From: Ramlibacter humi
GTDB taxonomy: Bacteria; Pseudomonadota; Gammaproteobacteria; Burkholderiales; Burkholderiaceae_C
Reading direction: 5' to 3'
Assembly: GCF_004681975.1 (NCBI RefSeq)
Contig: NZ_SMLK01000004.1
Location: forward strand, 62,001-126,000
DNA: 64,000 nt
Numbering within the stretch: the first letter of the stretch is position 1; every line of letters begins with the position of its first letter. Shown here in pieces: positions 7,539 through 17,148 of the stretch. The notes below the pieces were generated by a model that was given only the letters and a program-made list of their open reading frames with translations, had not been told where the DNA came from and did not search any database. A program made the translations under genes and the position numbers.

Positions 7539-8801
7539 ATGAAAGAACGTTTGATCTGCACCTCCGCATTCCTGGCCACCATGGCCTTCCTCGCCAGCTG
7601 CGGTGGTGGCGGCGGCGGTGATGCGGCCGCGACGGCCGCCGGCAGCGAGTCGGCCTCGGGCACGGTGGTGACCGTGGCCGGTGGGACGGGCAGCACGGGC
7701 ACCGGCCGCGGGACCGGCAATTCCGGCGGCACGGGCACGGGCACGGGCACGGGCACCGGCTCTGGCACCGGCAGCACGGGTGTCCCCGCGGGCTCAGCCG
7801 GCGGCATCGACATCGGCGTGAACATCCACACCGGCGGCGGCTCGACATCGGCCAACGGCCAGATCGCTTCGATCATGGCCAGCCGCGGCCTCAGGCAGGC
7901 GCGGCTCGACTACGTGGTCAACGGCGACACGACGCTGCTGCGCGACCAGGTCACCAGGATCAACCAGAACGGCGGCAAGGCGCAGCTGGTGCTGCAGAAC
8001 AGCTACCAGTGGGACTACACGTGCAGCCAGAGCCTGTCGACGGTCGAACAGAACTCGTACAACCAGGCGCTGCAGATGGTGGGCGCGATGAAGGACATCG
8101 CGCATGACTACGAGATCCTGAACGAGATCCAGCTGCGCCAGGACGTGGGCGGCCAGGTCGCGTGGAACAGCCAGAATGCGAACACCGGCGCCTACACCAA
8201 CAGCCCTTGCGCGATGACGCTGGCGGCGGTGGCGCGCGGCATCTCGCGCGCCGTGCACGACCAGGGCCAGCGCGTGATCCTGGGCGCCGTCGGGCGCGAC
8301 TGGGGCTTCCTCACGTTCATGAAGCAGCAGGGCGTGACGTGGGACGTGACGGGCTACCACATCTATCCGCACTACGGTGATGCGAGCCTGTTGAGCGACA
8401 CCTGGTACGGCGCCGGCGGACCTCTCGCGCAGCTGGCCGCTTTCGGCAAGCCGGTGACCATCAACGAGTTCAACTGCGGCGAGACCTACGACTCGAACTT
8501 CGAGAACCAGGCGGGCGCATCGGTCACGGAGACGTGCCTGAAGTCCATCGCCAGGCACCTGACCGACCTGCGCAACCAGAAGGTCGTGAACCTGGAGTCC
8601 GTCATCGCCTACGAGCTGCTGGACGAGCCTTCCAAGAGCGCGCCCGAGAACCGCTTCGGCCTGATGTACACGCTGGGCAATCCCAAGCCGGCGCTGTACC
8701 TCATGGGCGCCTTCGCCGGCGGCACGCTGACCGCGACGGAGCAGCAGGCCCTCACGAGCCGCGGCCTGCTGACCGACGCGCAGATCGCGGCGATGAAGTA
8801 G
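7539..8801 (+). CDS. clan-A glycoside-hydrolase-like lipoprotein
   Basis: A 420-residue lipoprotein: signal with lipobox FLASC followed by a Gly-rich linker (residues about 23-85) made partly of Gly-Thr repeats, then a TIM-barrel-type domain. Two glutamates sit where clan GH-A enzymes place their catalytic pair: E196 in EILNEIQ (acid/base, NE motif) and E310 in TINEFNCGE (nucleophile), with GYHIYPHYGD between them. Four Cys in the catalytic part could form disulphides. It is therefore probably a surface or periplasmic glycosidase; substrate unknown. It converges with 8817-9245. Confidence 0.75.
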   Translation: MKERLICTSAFLATMAFLASCGGGGGGDAAATAAGSESASGTVVTVAGGTGSTGTGRGTGNSGGTGTGTGTGTGSGTGSTGVPAGSAGGIDIGVNIHTGGGSTSANGQIASIMASRGLRQARLDYVVNGDTTLLRDQVTRINQNGGKAQLVLQNSYQWDYTCSQSLSTVEQNSYNQALQMVGAMKDIAHDYEILNEIQLRQDVGGQVAWNSQNANTGAYTNSPCAMTLAAVARGISRAVHDQGQRVILGAVGRDWGFLTFMKQQGVTWDVTGYHIYPHYGDASLLSDTWYGAGGPLAQLAAFGKPVTINEFNCGETYDSNFENQAGASVTETCLKSIARHLTDLRNQKVVNLESVIAYELLDEPSKSAPENRFGLMYTLGNPKPALYLMGAFAGGTLTATEQQALTSRGLLTDAQIAAMK

Positions 8802-8816
8802 CGCGGGCCGCCCGGG

Positions 8817-9245
8817 TCAGGCGGCGCGCGACTGCACTTCCTTGCGCAGCCGCTCCTCCTGCTCGCGCAGCTCGGGCGTCAGCGCGTCGCCGAAGTCCTC
8901 GGCCGAGTAGATCTGCCGGATCTCGATCTCGGAATCGGTGCGCATCGGGTTGGGGCACTTCCTCACCCACTCGATCGCTTCCTGCAGCGAAGCGCACTTC
9001 CAGATCCAGAAGCCGGCGACGAGCTCCTTGGTTTCGGCGAACGGGCCGTCGATCACCCGCCGGTCCTTGCCCGAGAAAGCCACCCTCGCGCCGCGTGAAC
9101 TGGGGTGCAGGCCCTCGCCCGCTTCCATCACGCCGGCGCGCACCAGCTGTTCGTTGAAGGCGCCCATCGCGGCGAACTCTTCCTGCGTGGGCAACACGCC
9201 GGCTTCGCTGTCGGCGGTCGCTTTCACCATCACCATGAATCGCAT
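8817..9245 (-). CDS. YCII-domain protein
   Basis: A 142-residue protein of the YCII/DGPF family, with the typical start MRFMVMVKATADSEAG and the DGPFAETKELVAGFWIW signature at about residues 66-82. Members are small ferredoxin-fold proteins frequently linked to ECF sigma factors or metabolic enzymes; the enzymatic role is unproven for this subfamily. The start follows GAGGAGG. It lies 14 bases downstream of the hydrolase gene 9260-11389 on the same strand and is probably co-transcribed with it. No ECF sigma gene is next to it. Confidence 0.88.
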   Translation of the reverse strand: MRFMVMVKATADSEAGVLPTQEEFAAMGAFNEQLVRAGVMEAGEGLHPSSRGARVAFSGKDRRVIDGPFAETKELVAGFWIWKCASLQEAIEWVRKCPNPMRTDSEIEIRQIYSAEDFGDALTPELREQEERLRKEVQSRAA

Positions 9246-9259
9246 GGCGGCCTCCTCTG

Positions 9260-11389
9260 TCAGGGGATGAAGTTGGTCACTTCCGGCAACGGACCCGCGA
9301 TGGGGGCTTCGAAGAACGGCTGGGCGCCGTCCGGGTCGATGAACACCATGCCGTTGCTCGCGAAGAACGTCGCGATCTGCATTTGCGCGGCGATGGCGAA
9401 TGGCGCGCCGGCGCCCGTCACGTTGGTCAGGAAGGTGTGGGGGTTCTTGCTCACGGCGGGGTTCGCCGCGAAGGCCAGGTCGTTGCGGAAATAAGTGGTG
9501 CGGTCCGTCAGGTCGCCGGCACGCACGATGGCGCTGGCGGTCGGGTTGGGCACCGTCTGGTCGCCCTTGGCGAACTGGATGATCACCGGCTTGGCCGCGA
9601 CGCCCGGCAGCGGCTGCTTGCGGATCTGGGCCGCGTACGACACCGGGTTGCCGGGCTGCTGCACCCACTGCTGCCAGTCGAACCACTTCTGGATGTCCAT
9701 CGCGCCGGCCACGGTGTTGACCAGCGGCGGCTGGTCGCGCAGCGGGATGTTCTCGTTGAACTGGATGCCGCCCACGTTGATGAGCGAAGGGATGCGGCCG
9801 GCCAGAGCGATGCCACCCAGCGGGCGGAACACCGGGCTCAGGCGCACGATCTCGGGGATGGAGCCGCCCGGCACGTTGGGCACGCCGGCCTTGATCGACG
9901 GCTCGGTGCCCAGGAACATCACGCCGTAGATGCCGCCGAACGACTGGCCGGCGTAGTAGATGCGCTGCGCATCGAGGTCGACCGTGCCGTCGCCATCCAC
10001 GTCGACACCCGCTTCGATCTGCCGCACCAGCTGCATCAGGTCGACCACCGTCTGGCGCAGGGCGTCGCGGCTGCTGATCACGCTGCGAGGCGGCGCCGCG
10101 CTGCTGCCCTCCGTGGCGTCGATGGTGCCGTTGCCGTCCTGGTCGATGCCGCGGCCGCCGGCGGGGACGGCCACGGTGGCGTCGGGACTCGGGCGCAGCA
10201 CGATCAGCCGCCCCAGCGGCCCGCCGCCATGGCCGACGACGTTGATGGAAGCGGTGGCGATGCCCTGTGAAGCCAGCGTCGAGGCCACCACCCAGGGTGC
10301 GCCGTACATGCTGTCGCCGAAACCGTGGCCGAAGATGGCGACCGGCCAGCCCTGCGCCGGCTTCGGGCCGGCGGGCAGGAAGATCTGCACGACGATGCTG
10401 CCGGTGCCCTGCGGCTGCGGCTCGCCGGTGAGCGTCGACGTGGCGGGCATGTACTTGCCGGGCGTCAGGTAGTCGGGCGAGTTGAAGGTGCCGTACGCGA
10501 TGGCCGCCACCGCGCCCGGAACGATGTTCAGCGCCGGCGTCGGCAGCAGGCTGGTCGTGAACACCGGTGCCGTGCCGGTCTGCCGCTGGAACTGCACGCC
10601 GATCAGCGACGCCGTCGCGAACAGGGCCTGCACCGTGCCCTGGTCCGTCGTGCCGATGTTGAAGTTCACCGGCGCCGGGGTGGACTGCCTGATGCGGCGG
10701 CCGATCCTGGCCAGCTCCGTGGTGGCGCTCTGCGTGCTGAACAGGCTGGCCGCGACGATCTTGCGGTCGCCCGAGCGCACCCCGCGCACGGCGTCGCGCA
10801 GCTCGCGCCGGTAGTCGGCGCCCGCGGCGCCACGTCCCACCGCGATGCCGAACTCGTCGCCGTTGCCGCCGCTCTGGACCTTCTTGCCCGCCGCGTCGCG
10901 CACGCCGTCGGTGACGACCAGCAGGTAGCGCGAATGCTGCTGCAGCAGCTGGTCGCTCTGGAACACCAGCGTCCTGGTGGCCGGGTCCCAGACCACCTGG
11001 TTGATGCCGACCTTGTCGCCCAGTCCGCCCAGGGTCAACGTGTCGCCCAGGTTCACCAGGAAGACGGTGTCGCTGTTGACCGTGGCCGGATCGATGTCGC
11101 CGGTGAAAGGCACCGTGATGCGCGGCTGCGTGGAGAAGCCGTCGAGCGTGTTGATGACGTCGATGTCCTGGCAATCGCTCACCCGCACGCTGCAATCGGG
11201 TTTGGGCAGGTTCACGCGGCGCAAGGTGTTCTGCGTGCCGTCGAACACCGTGAAGCGGTTGCTCGGGAACGGCGCGGTGGACGGATCGGCGTCGTCCATC
11301 CGCACGCTGACGCCGGCGGCCAGCGCGGCGAACGAGAACAGGGAAAACGTTGCGCCTGCCAGCAACAGGCGCGCGCGGACTCTCACCAT
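9260..11389 (-). CDS. large secreted alpha/beta hydrolase with Ig-like N-terminus
   Basis: A 709-residue exported protein. After a signal peptide (about residues 1-25) comes a region with a bacterial Ig-like flavour (ITVPFTGDIDPATVNSDTVF through VVWDPATRTLVFQ, about residues 85-150), typical of large secreted hydrolases. The C-terminal half is an alpha/beta hydrolase: GHGFGDSMYG resembles the oxyanion region and GQSFGG is the nucleophile elbow, Ser at about 483. Two DxDxDG loops (DQDGNGTID and DVDGDGTVD) look like calcium sites. Start chosen for GGGAGG five bases upstream. Likely esterase or lipase; substrate unknown. Confidence 0.8.
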   Translation of the reverse strand: MVRVRARLLLAGATFSLFSFAALAAGVSVRMDDADPSTAPFPSNRFTVFDGTQNTLRRVNLPKPDCSVRVSDCQDIDVINTLDGFSTQPRITVPFTGDIDPATVNSDTVFLVNLGDTLTLGGLGDKVGINQVVWDPATRTLVFQSDQLLQQHSRYLLVVTDGVRDAAGKKVQSGGNGDEFGIAVGRGAAGADYRRELRDAVRGVRSGDRKIVAASLFSTQSATTELARIGRRIRQSTPAPVNFNIGTTDQGTVQALFATASLIGVQFQRQTGTAPVFTTSLLPTPALNIVPGAVAAIAYGTFNSPDYLTPGKYMPATSTLTGEPQPQGTGSIVVQIFLPAGPKPAQGWPVAIFGHGFGDSMYGAPWVVASTLASQGIATASINVVGHGGGPLGRLIVLRPSPDATVAVPAGGRGIDQDGNGTIDATEGSSAAPPRSVISSRDALRQTVVDLMQLVRQIEAGVDVDGDGTVDLDAQRIYYAGQSFGGIYGVMFLGTEPSIKAGVPNVPGGSIPEIVRLSPVFRPLGGIALAGRIPSLINVGGIQFNENIPLRDQPPLVNTVAGAMDIQKWFDWQQWVQQPGNPVSYAAQIRKQPLPGVAAKPVIIQFAKGDQTVPNPTASAIVRAGDLTDRTTYFRNDLAFAANPAVSKNPHTFLTNVTGAGAPFAIAAQMQIATFFASNGMVFIDPDGAQPFFEAPIAGPLPEVTNFIP

Positions 11390-11621
11390 GGTTGCCTCCC
11401 TTTTTTGCGTCGGACCCGGTTGGCCCACGTGCCTTATACGTTCAATGCGGACGCATCGCCAACGGGACCGCACTCGCGAAAAACAACTGAAACACCACTG
11501 ATCAGTTCAACCTGACCGGACGCCTCATGCTTGGTATTTCCCCGATTGCCGGACGGAACCCCCGGGGATTCGAATGCCTTGCCGGTGAATCCGGGTTCGC
11601 GACCCCAGCTGCAAGGACACG

Positions 11622-12701
<1,080 letters not shown>

Positions 12702-12746
12702 GCTTTCCGGTTTTCCCTTGCGCCATCCAACCACGAAGGAGACACC

Positions 12747-14060
12747 ATGTCCGACAACCGTCGCAAGTTCCTGAAGAAAGCTTCCGCGGGCGCCGCCGCC
12801 GTCTCGCTGCCCATGCTCTGGCCGGGCGTGGCCCAGGCGCAATGGGCCAACCAGCCGGAGAAAGGCGCCAAGCTGCGCGTGCTGCGCTGGAAGCGCTTCG
12901 TGCAGGGCGACGAAGACCAGTACATGGCCAACGTCAAGAAGTTCACCGAGAAGTACGGCATCGACGTGCGGGTGGACAACGAGGGCTGGGAAGACGTGCG
13001 TCCCAAGGCCGCGGTGGCGGCCAACACCGGCGGCGGCCCGGACATCATCCTGTCCACCAACGACGACGCCAACCTGTACCCGGACAAGCTGCTGGACGTG
13101 ACCGACCTGTCCGAGTACCTGGGCAAGAAGTACGGCGGCTGGTTCCCGGGCGCGCAGGCCTACTGCCGCCCCGACGGCAGGAAGTGGATCGCCGTGCCGC
13201 TGGGTTGCGCGGGTTCGATGATGGTGTACCGACAGAGCATGGTGAAGGCCGCCGGCTTCGACGCTTTCCCGAAGACCACCGACGACTTCCTCAAGCTGTT
13301 CAAGGCCCTGAAGGACAAGGGCACGCCCGGCGGCATGGCGCTGGGCAACGCCACCGGCGACGGCCTGTGGTGCAACTGGCTGGTGTGGGCCTTCGGCGGC
13401 ATGCTGGTCGACAAGAACAACAAGGTGATCATCGACAGCGCCGAGACCGCCAAGGCGCTGGACTACGGCAAGGAGCTGTACGCCAACTTCATCCCCGGCA
13501 CGCTGTCGTGGCTGGACCCGAACAACAACAAGGCATTCCTGGACGGCCAGATCTCCGTCACCAACAACGGCATCTCCATCTACTACGCCGCCAAGAACTC
13601 GCCGGATCCCAAGATGAAGGAGATCGCGCAGGACATCCAGCACGCGACGTTCCCGGTCGGCCCGGTGGGCCAGCCCACCGAGTCGCACCTGTTCTTCAAC
13701 CAGATGATCTTCAAGTACAGCAAGTACCCGAAGGCCGCCAAGGAGTTCCTGCGCTTCATGATGGAGCAGGAGCAGTTCGAGCCCTGGCTCGCCGCGTCGG
13801 GCGGCTACACGGCCCCGCCGCTGGAGGCGTACACCAAGATCCCGCTGTGGACGGCCGACCCCAAGGTCACGCCGTACCGAGACGCCGTGAAGAACATGCG
13901 GCCGGCCGGCTACGCCGGCAAGCTGGGCTACGCCTCGGCCGGCGCGGGCGCCGACTTCATCGTCGTCAACATGGTGGCCGAAGCCGTCAGCGGCTCCAAG
14001 ACGCCGAAGGAAGCGATGCAACGGGCCCAGCAGCGTGCCGAGCGCTACTACAAGGTCTGA
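12747..14060 (+). CDS. extracellular solute-binding protein, family 1
   Basis: A 437-residue periplasmic binding protein of the CUT1 carbohydrate importers. The N-terminus has a Tat-type signal: RRKFLKKAS, then a hydrophobic stretch ending AQA at about residue 31, so it is probably exported folded. The mature part has the type-1 binding fold (GGGPDIILSTNDDANLYPDK, GCAGSMMVYRQSMVKAAGF). An AAGGAG precedes the start. It follows the ATPase by 45 bases, and its last 26 bases overlap the first permease gene if the GTG start is used. The ligand is unknown. Confidence 0.92.
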   Translation: MSDNRRKFLKKASAGAAAVSLPMLWPGVAQAQWANQPEKGAKLRVLRWKRFVQGDEDQYMANVKKFTEKYGIDVRVDNEGWEDVRPKAAVAANTGGGPDIILSTNDDANLYPDKLLDVTDLSEYLGKKYGGWFPGAQAYCRPDGRKWIAVPLGCAGSMMVYRQSMVKAAGFDAFPKTTDDFLKLFKALKDKGTPGGMALGNATGDGLWCNWLVWAFGGMLVDKNNKVIIDSAETAKALDYGKELYANFIPGTLSWLDPNNNKAFLDGQISVTNNGISIYYAAKNSPDPKMKEIAQDIQHATFPVGPVGQPTESHLFFNQMIFKYSKYPKAAKEFLRFMMEQEQFEPWLAASGGYTAPPLEAYTKIPLWTADPKVTPYRDAVKNMRPAGYAGKLGYASAGAGADFIVVNMVAEAVSGSKTPKEAMQRAQQRAERYYKV

Positions 14061-14997
14061 CGCCGCCGCGGCGGACGCGCCGGGCACGCCCGGCGCGCTG
14101 CATCGCCTGCAGAACAGCCGCAACCTGCTCGGGCTGGCTTTCATGCTGCCCGCGGCGGTGTTGCTGCTGCTGTTCCTCACCTACCCGCTCGGGCTGGGCG
14201 TGTGGCTCGGGTTCACCGACACCAAGATCGGCCGCGGCGGCGAATGGATCGGCCTGGAGAACTACCGCTTCCTGTGGGACGACCAGGTCACGCGGCTCGC
14301 GCTGTTCAACACCCTCTTCTACACGGCGGTGGCCAGCGTCATCAAGTTCGCGCTCGGCCTGTGGCTGGCGCTTCTTTTGAACGAGAACCTTCCGCTCAAG
14401 ACCTTCTTCCGCAGCGTGATCCTGCTGCCGTACATCGTGCCCACGGCGCTGTCGGCCATCGCCTTCTGGTGGATCTACGACGCGCAGTTCTCCATCGTCA
14501 GCTGGGCGCTGGTGAAGATGGGCCTGATCGACCGCTACATCGATTTCCTGGGCGACCCGATCAACGCCCGCCTGTCCACCATCGCGGCCAACATCTGGCG
14601 CGGCGTGCCGTTCGTGGCCATCACGCTGCTGGCGGGCCTGCAGACCATCTCGCCTTCGCTGTACGAAGCCGGCGCCATCGACGGCACCACCGGGTGGCAG
14701 CGGTTCCGCTACATCACGCTGCCGCTGCTGACGCCCATCATCGCGGTGGTGATGACCTTCTCGGTGCTGTTCACCTTCACCGACTTCCAGCTGATCTACG
14801 TGCTCACGCGCGGCGGCCCGCTGAACGCAACCCACCTGATGGCCACGCTGTCGTTCCAGCGCGCCATCTCCGGCGGCGCGCTCGGCGAGGGGGCGGCCAT
14901 CGCGGTGGCGATGGTGCCCTTCCTGCTGGCGGCCATCCTCTTCAGTTACTTCGGGCTGCAGCGGCGCGCGTGGCAGCAAGGCGCGGACAACGAATGA
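14035..14997 (+). CDS. carbohydrate ABC importer, permease 1 (MalF/UgpA type)
   Basis: A 320-residue inner-membrane permease with six or so hydrophobic segments and the binding-protein-dependent transport loop LYEAGAIDGTTGWQRFRYIT (EAA motif) at about 217-236, which docks on the ATPase. The GTG start at 14035 lies inside the end of the binding-protein gene; no better start with sequence before the first membrane segment is evident. It overlaps the second permease gene by four bases (ATGA). Confidence 0.9.
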   Translation: MPSATTRSDAAAADAPGTPGALHRLQNSRNLLGLAFMLPAAVLLLLFLTYPLGLGVWLGFTDTKIGRGGEWIGLENYRFLWDDQVTRLALFNTLFYTAVASVIKFALGLWLALLLNENLPLKTFFRSVILLPYIVPTALSAIAFWWIYDAQFSIVSWALVKMGLIDRYIDFLGDPINARLSTIAANIWRGVPFVAITLLAGLQTISPSLYEAGAIDGTTGWQRFRYITLPLLTPIIAVVMTFSVLFTFTDFQLIYVLTRGGPLNATHLMATLSFQRAISGGALGEGAAIAVAMVPFLLAAILFSYFGLQRRAWQQGADNE

Positions 14998-15866
14998 AAG
15001 CCGGCGACACCGACACCCAGGGCATGGCCTACCTCTCGTCGCTGCCGCGGCGGGTGGTGACGGTCTACCTCCCGCTGGCCATCTTCGTCTTCGTGCTGCT
15101 GTTCCCGTTCTACTGGATGGTCGTCACGTCCATCAAGCCGGACAACGAACTGCTCTCGCGCGGCGGCAACCCGTTCTGGGTGGTCGGTCCGACGCTGGCT
15201 CACTTCGAGAAGCTGCTGTTCCACACGTCCTATCCCGAGTGGATGTGGAACACGGTGTTCGTCTCGGTGGTCGCCACCTTCGTGTCGCTGCTGTGCTCGG
15301 TGCTCGCGGCCTACGCCATCGAGCGCCTGCGCTTCCGCGGCTCGCGCCAGATGGGGCTGTCGATCTTCCTGGCCTACCTGGTGCCGCCGTCCATCCTGTT
15401 CATCCCGCTGTCGGCCATCGTGTTCAAGCTGGGGCTGTTCGACACCACCTGGGCGCTGATCCTCACCTACCCCACCTTCCTCATTCCGTTCTCCACCTGG
15501 CTGCTCATGGGGTATTTCCGCTCCATCCCGTTCGAGCTGGAGGAATGCGCGCTGATCGACGGCGCCAGCCGCCTGCAGATCCTGTGGAAGATCGTCCTGC
15601 CGCTGTCGGTGCCGGGCCTGATCTCCGCCGGCATCTTCGCGTTCACGCTGTCCTGGAACGAGTTCATCTACGCCCTCACCTTCGTGTCCTCGTCCGAGGT
15701 CAAGACGGTGCCGGTGGGCGTGGTGACGGAACTGGTGGAAGGCGACGTCTACCACTGGGGCGCGCTGATGGCCGGCGCGCTGCTGGGCTCGCTGCCCGTG
15801 GCCGTCATCTACTCGTTCTTCGTCGAGTACTACGTCTCCGGACTGACGGGCGCGGTGAAGGAATAG
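14994..15866 (+). CDS. carbohydrate ABC importer, permease 2 (MalG/UgpE type)
   Basis: A 290-residue partner permease. The EAA loop reads EECALIDGASRLQILWKIVL (about 180-199) and multiple hydrophobic helices flank it. It starts in an ATGA overlap with permease 1, indicating translational coupling, and completes the importer: two permeases, one ATPase dimer and a Tat-exported binding protein. No catabolic enzyme or regulator for the imported sugar lies in the operon, which is followed directly by a convergent kinase gene. Confidence 0.92.
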   Translation: MKAGDTDTQGMAYLSSLPRRVVTVYLPLAIFVFVLLFPFYWMVVTSIKPDNELLSRGGNPFWVVGPTLAHFEKLLFHTSYPEWMWNTVFVSVVATFVSLLCSVLAAYAIERLRFRGSRQMGLSIFLAYLVPPSILFIPLSAIVFKLGLFDTTWALILTYPTFLIPFSTWLLMGYFRSIPFELEECALIDGASRLQILWKIVLPLSVPGLISAGIFAFTLSWNEFIYALTFVSSSEVKTVPVGVVTELVEGDVYHWGALMAGALLGSLPVAVIYSFFVEYYVSGLTGAVKE

Positions 15867-15887
15867 CCGCGCGGCGCTTCCGGCAGC

Positions 15888-17021
15888 TCATTCGGGCGGT
15901 GCGAGGGGGAGCGACACTTCGAAGGTGGCGCCTTCCCCGGCGCCGCGGCTCAGCGCCTTGATGGTGCCGCCGTGCAGTTCGAGCAGCCTGCGCACCAGCG
16001 ACAGCCCCAGGCCCAGCCCGTCGCCGCCCGTCTTCACCTGCGCATAGCAGTCGAACACCCATTCGAGTTTCTCGTTCGGGATGCCCACGCCTTCGTCGAT
16101 CACCTTGATGCAGACCTGCTTGCCCAGGGTCTCCACCGTGACCCGGATGCCCGTGCCGTCGGGCGAATACTTCGAAGCGTTGTGCAGGACGTTGGCGAAC
16201 ACCTGGACGATGCGGGCGCTGTCCACTTTCACCACCTGGTCGGCGCACTCCAACACCAGGCGCTGCCGGCGCCGCTGCAGCGACGGCTCCACGAGTTCGC
16301 TCGCCCGGTTCAGCAGCTCGGACACCCGGTGCGGCGCCGTGAACAGGGACATCTTCCCGTTGTGGATGCGCGAAGCGTCGGTCAGGTCTTCCACCAGCCG
16401 GGTGACATGCGCCAGCTGGCGGTTGATCACGGCGACCGCTTTCTCCCGCACTTCGGGCCGGTCGTCCATCTCGACGCGGTCGGCCGCCAGTTGCATCGCA
16501 GAAACGGGATTGCGCAGCTCGTGGGCGATGGTCGCCAGCAGTTCGGTCTTGGCTTCGTCGGCATGGCGCAGGCGAAGCACCAGCGAGCCGAGGGCGCGAT
16601 GGGCCCGCACGGCGACATTCGTGACCAGGAGCAGTACCAGCGCCATCAGGTAGAAGGTCGCCGCCTGCGCTGCGTCCTCCGGGGACGTCGAGAACGTCCC
16701 GCGAGGCTCGACGAACAGCACGTTGCTGCTCAGTTGCGCCAGCAGCGCGCACACCACGCCCGCGCGCCAGCCCGCGACGAGCGCGGCCACCGCCGTGGCG
16801 GCGAAGGCGATGGTGTAGACGTGCTGCTGGGCAAGCCAGGGATCGAGCAGGAACCGGATGCCGATCGCCACGGCCGCGCACGCGATCGCGACGCCGAGCT
16901 CGCCGGAGAACGACAACGGCATCGCGATCACCCGTGTCGCCCATGAAGGCGACTCCCGCGATGCGATGCCGCGTACCGGCTCTCGCGCGCCGGTGTGTGC
17001 GACGTGATGGCCTGTTTGCAT
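15888..17021 (-). CDS. sensor histidine kinase with DUF4118-type membrane domain
   Basis: A 377-residue kinase. Residues about 40-145 hold hydrophobic segments and a KdpD-like DUF4118 region (QHVYTIAFAATAVAALVAGW, SNVLFVEPRGTFS). HisKA follows with the phosphoacceptor His in IAHELRNPVSAMQLA (about 193). The ATPase domain has the N-box NVLHNASKYSPDG, DEGVGIP and GLGLGLSLVRRL. The start at 17021 has GGAGGT four bases upstream. No response regulator is adjacent on its own transcript: the neighbouring kinase/regulator pair (17149-19724) is complete, so this is an orphan or cross-talking kinase. Confidence 0.9.
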   Translation of the reverse strand: MQTGHHVAHTGAREPVRGIASRESPSWATRVIAMPLSFSGELGVAIACAAVAIGIRFLLDPWLAQQHVYTIAFAATAVAALVAGWRAGVVCALLAQLSSNVLFVEPRGTFSTSPEDAAQAATFYLMALVLLLVTNVAVRAHRALGSLVLRLRHADEAKTELLATIAHELRNPVSAMQLAADRVEMDDRPEVREKAVAVINRQLAHVTRLVEDLTDASRIHNGKMSLFTAPHRVSELLNRASELVEPSLQRRRQRLVLECADQVVKVDSARIVQVFANVLHNASKYSPDGTGIRVTVETLGKQVCIKVIDEGVGIPNEKLEWVFDCYAQVKTGGDGLGLGLSLVRRLLELHGGTIKALSRGAGEGATFEVSLPLAPPE

Positions 17022-17148
17022 GTTGACCTCCGCGCCCGGTGCATCCCGGTCCCAGGCGAATTGGGATACTGATACATCGCGGAAGTTCCGTCACGCGGCG
17101 CGTCAGGCACCGGTCAGCGGGGTGCGGCCGCCGGGCGTGAAAAAGGCC

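Noticed and set aside
10325-11515. 396-codon plus-strand frame opposite the secreted hydrolase
   Set aside because: Low-complexity His/Arg/Gln composition and full antisense overlap with a gene that has signal peptide and catalytic motifs.
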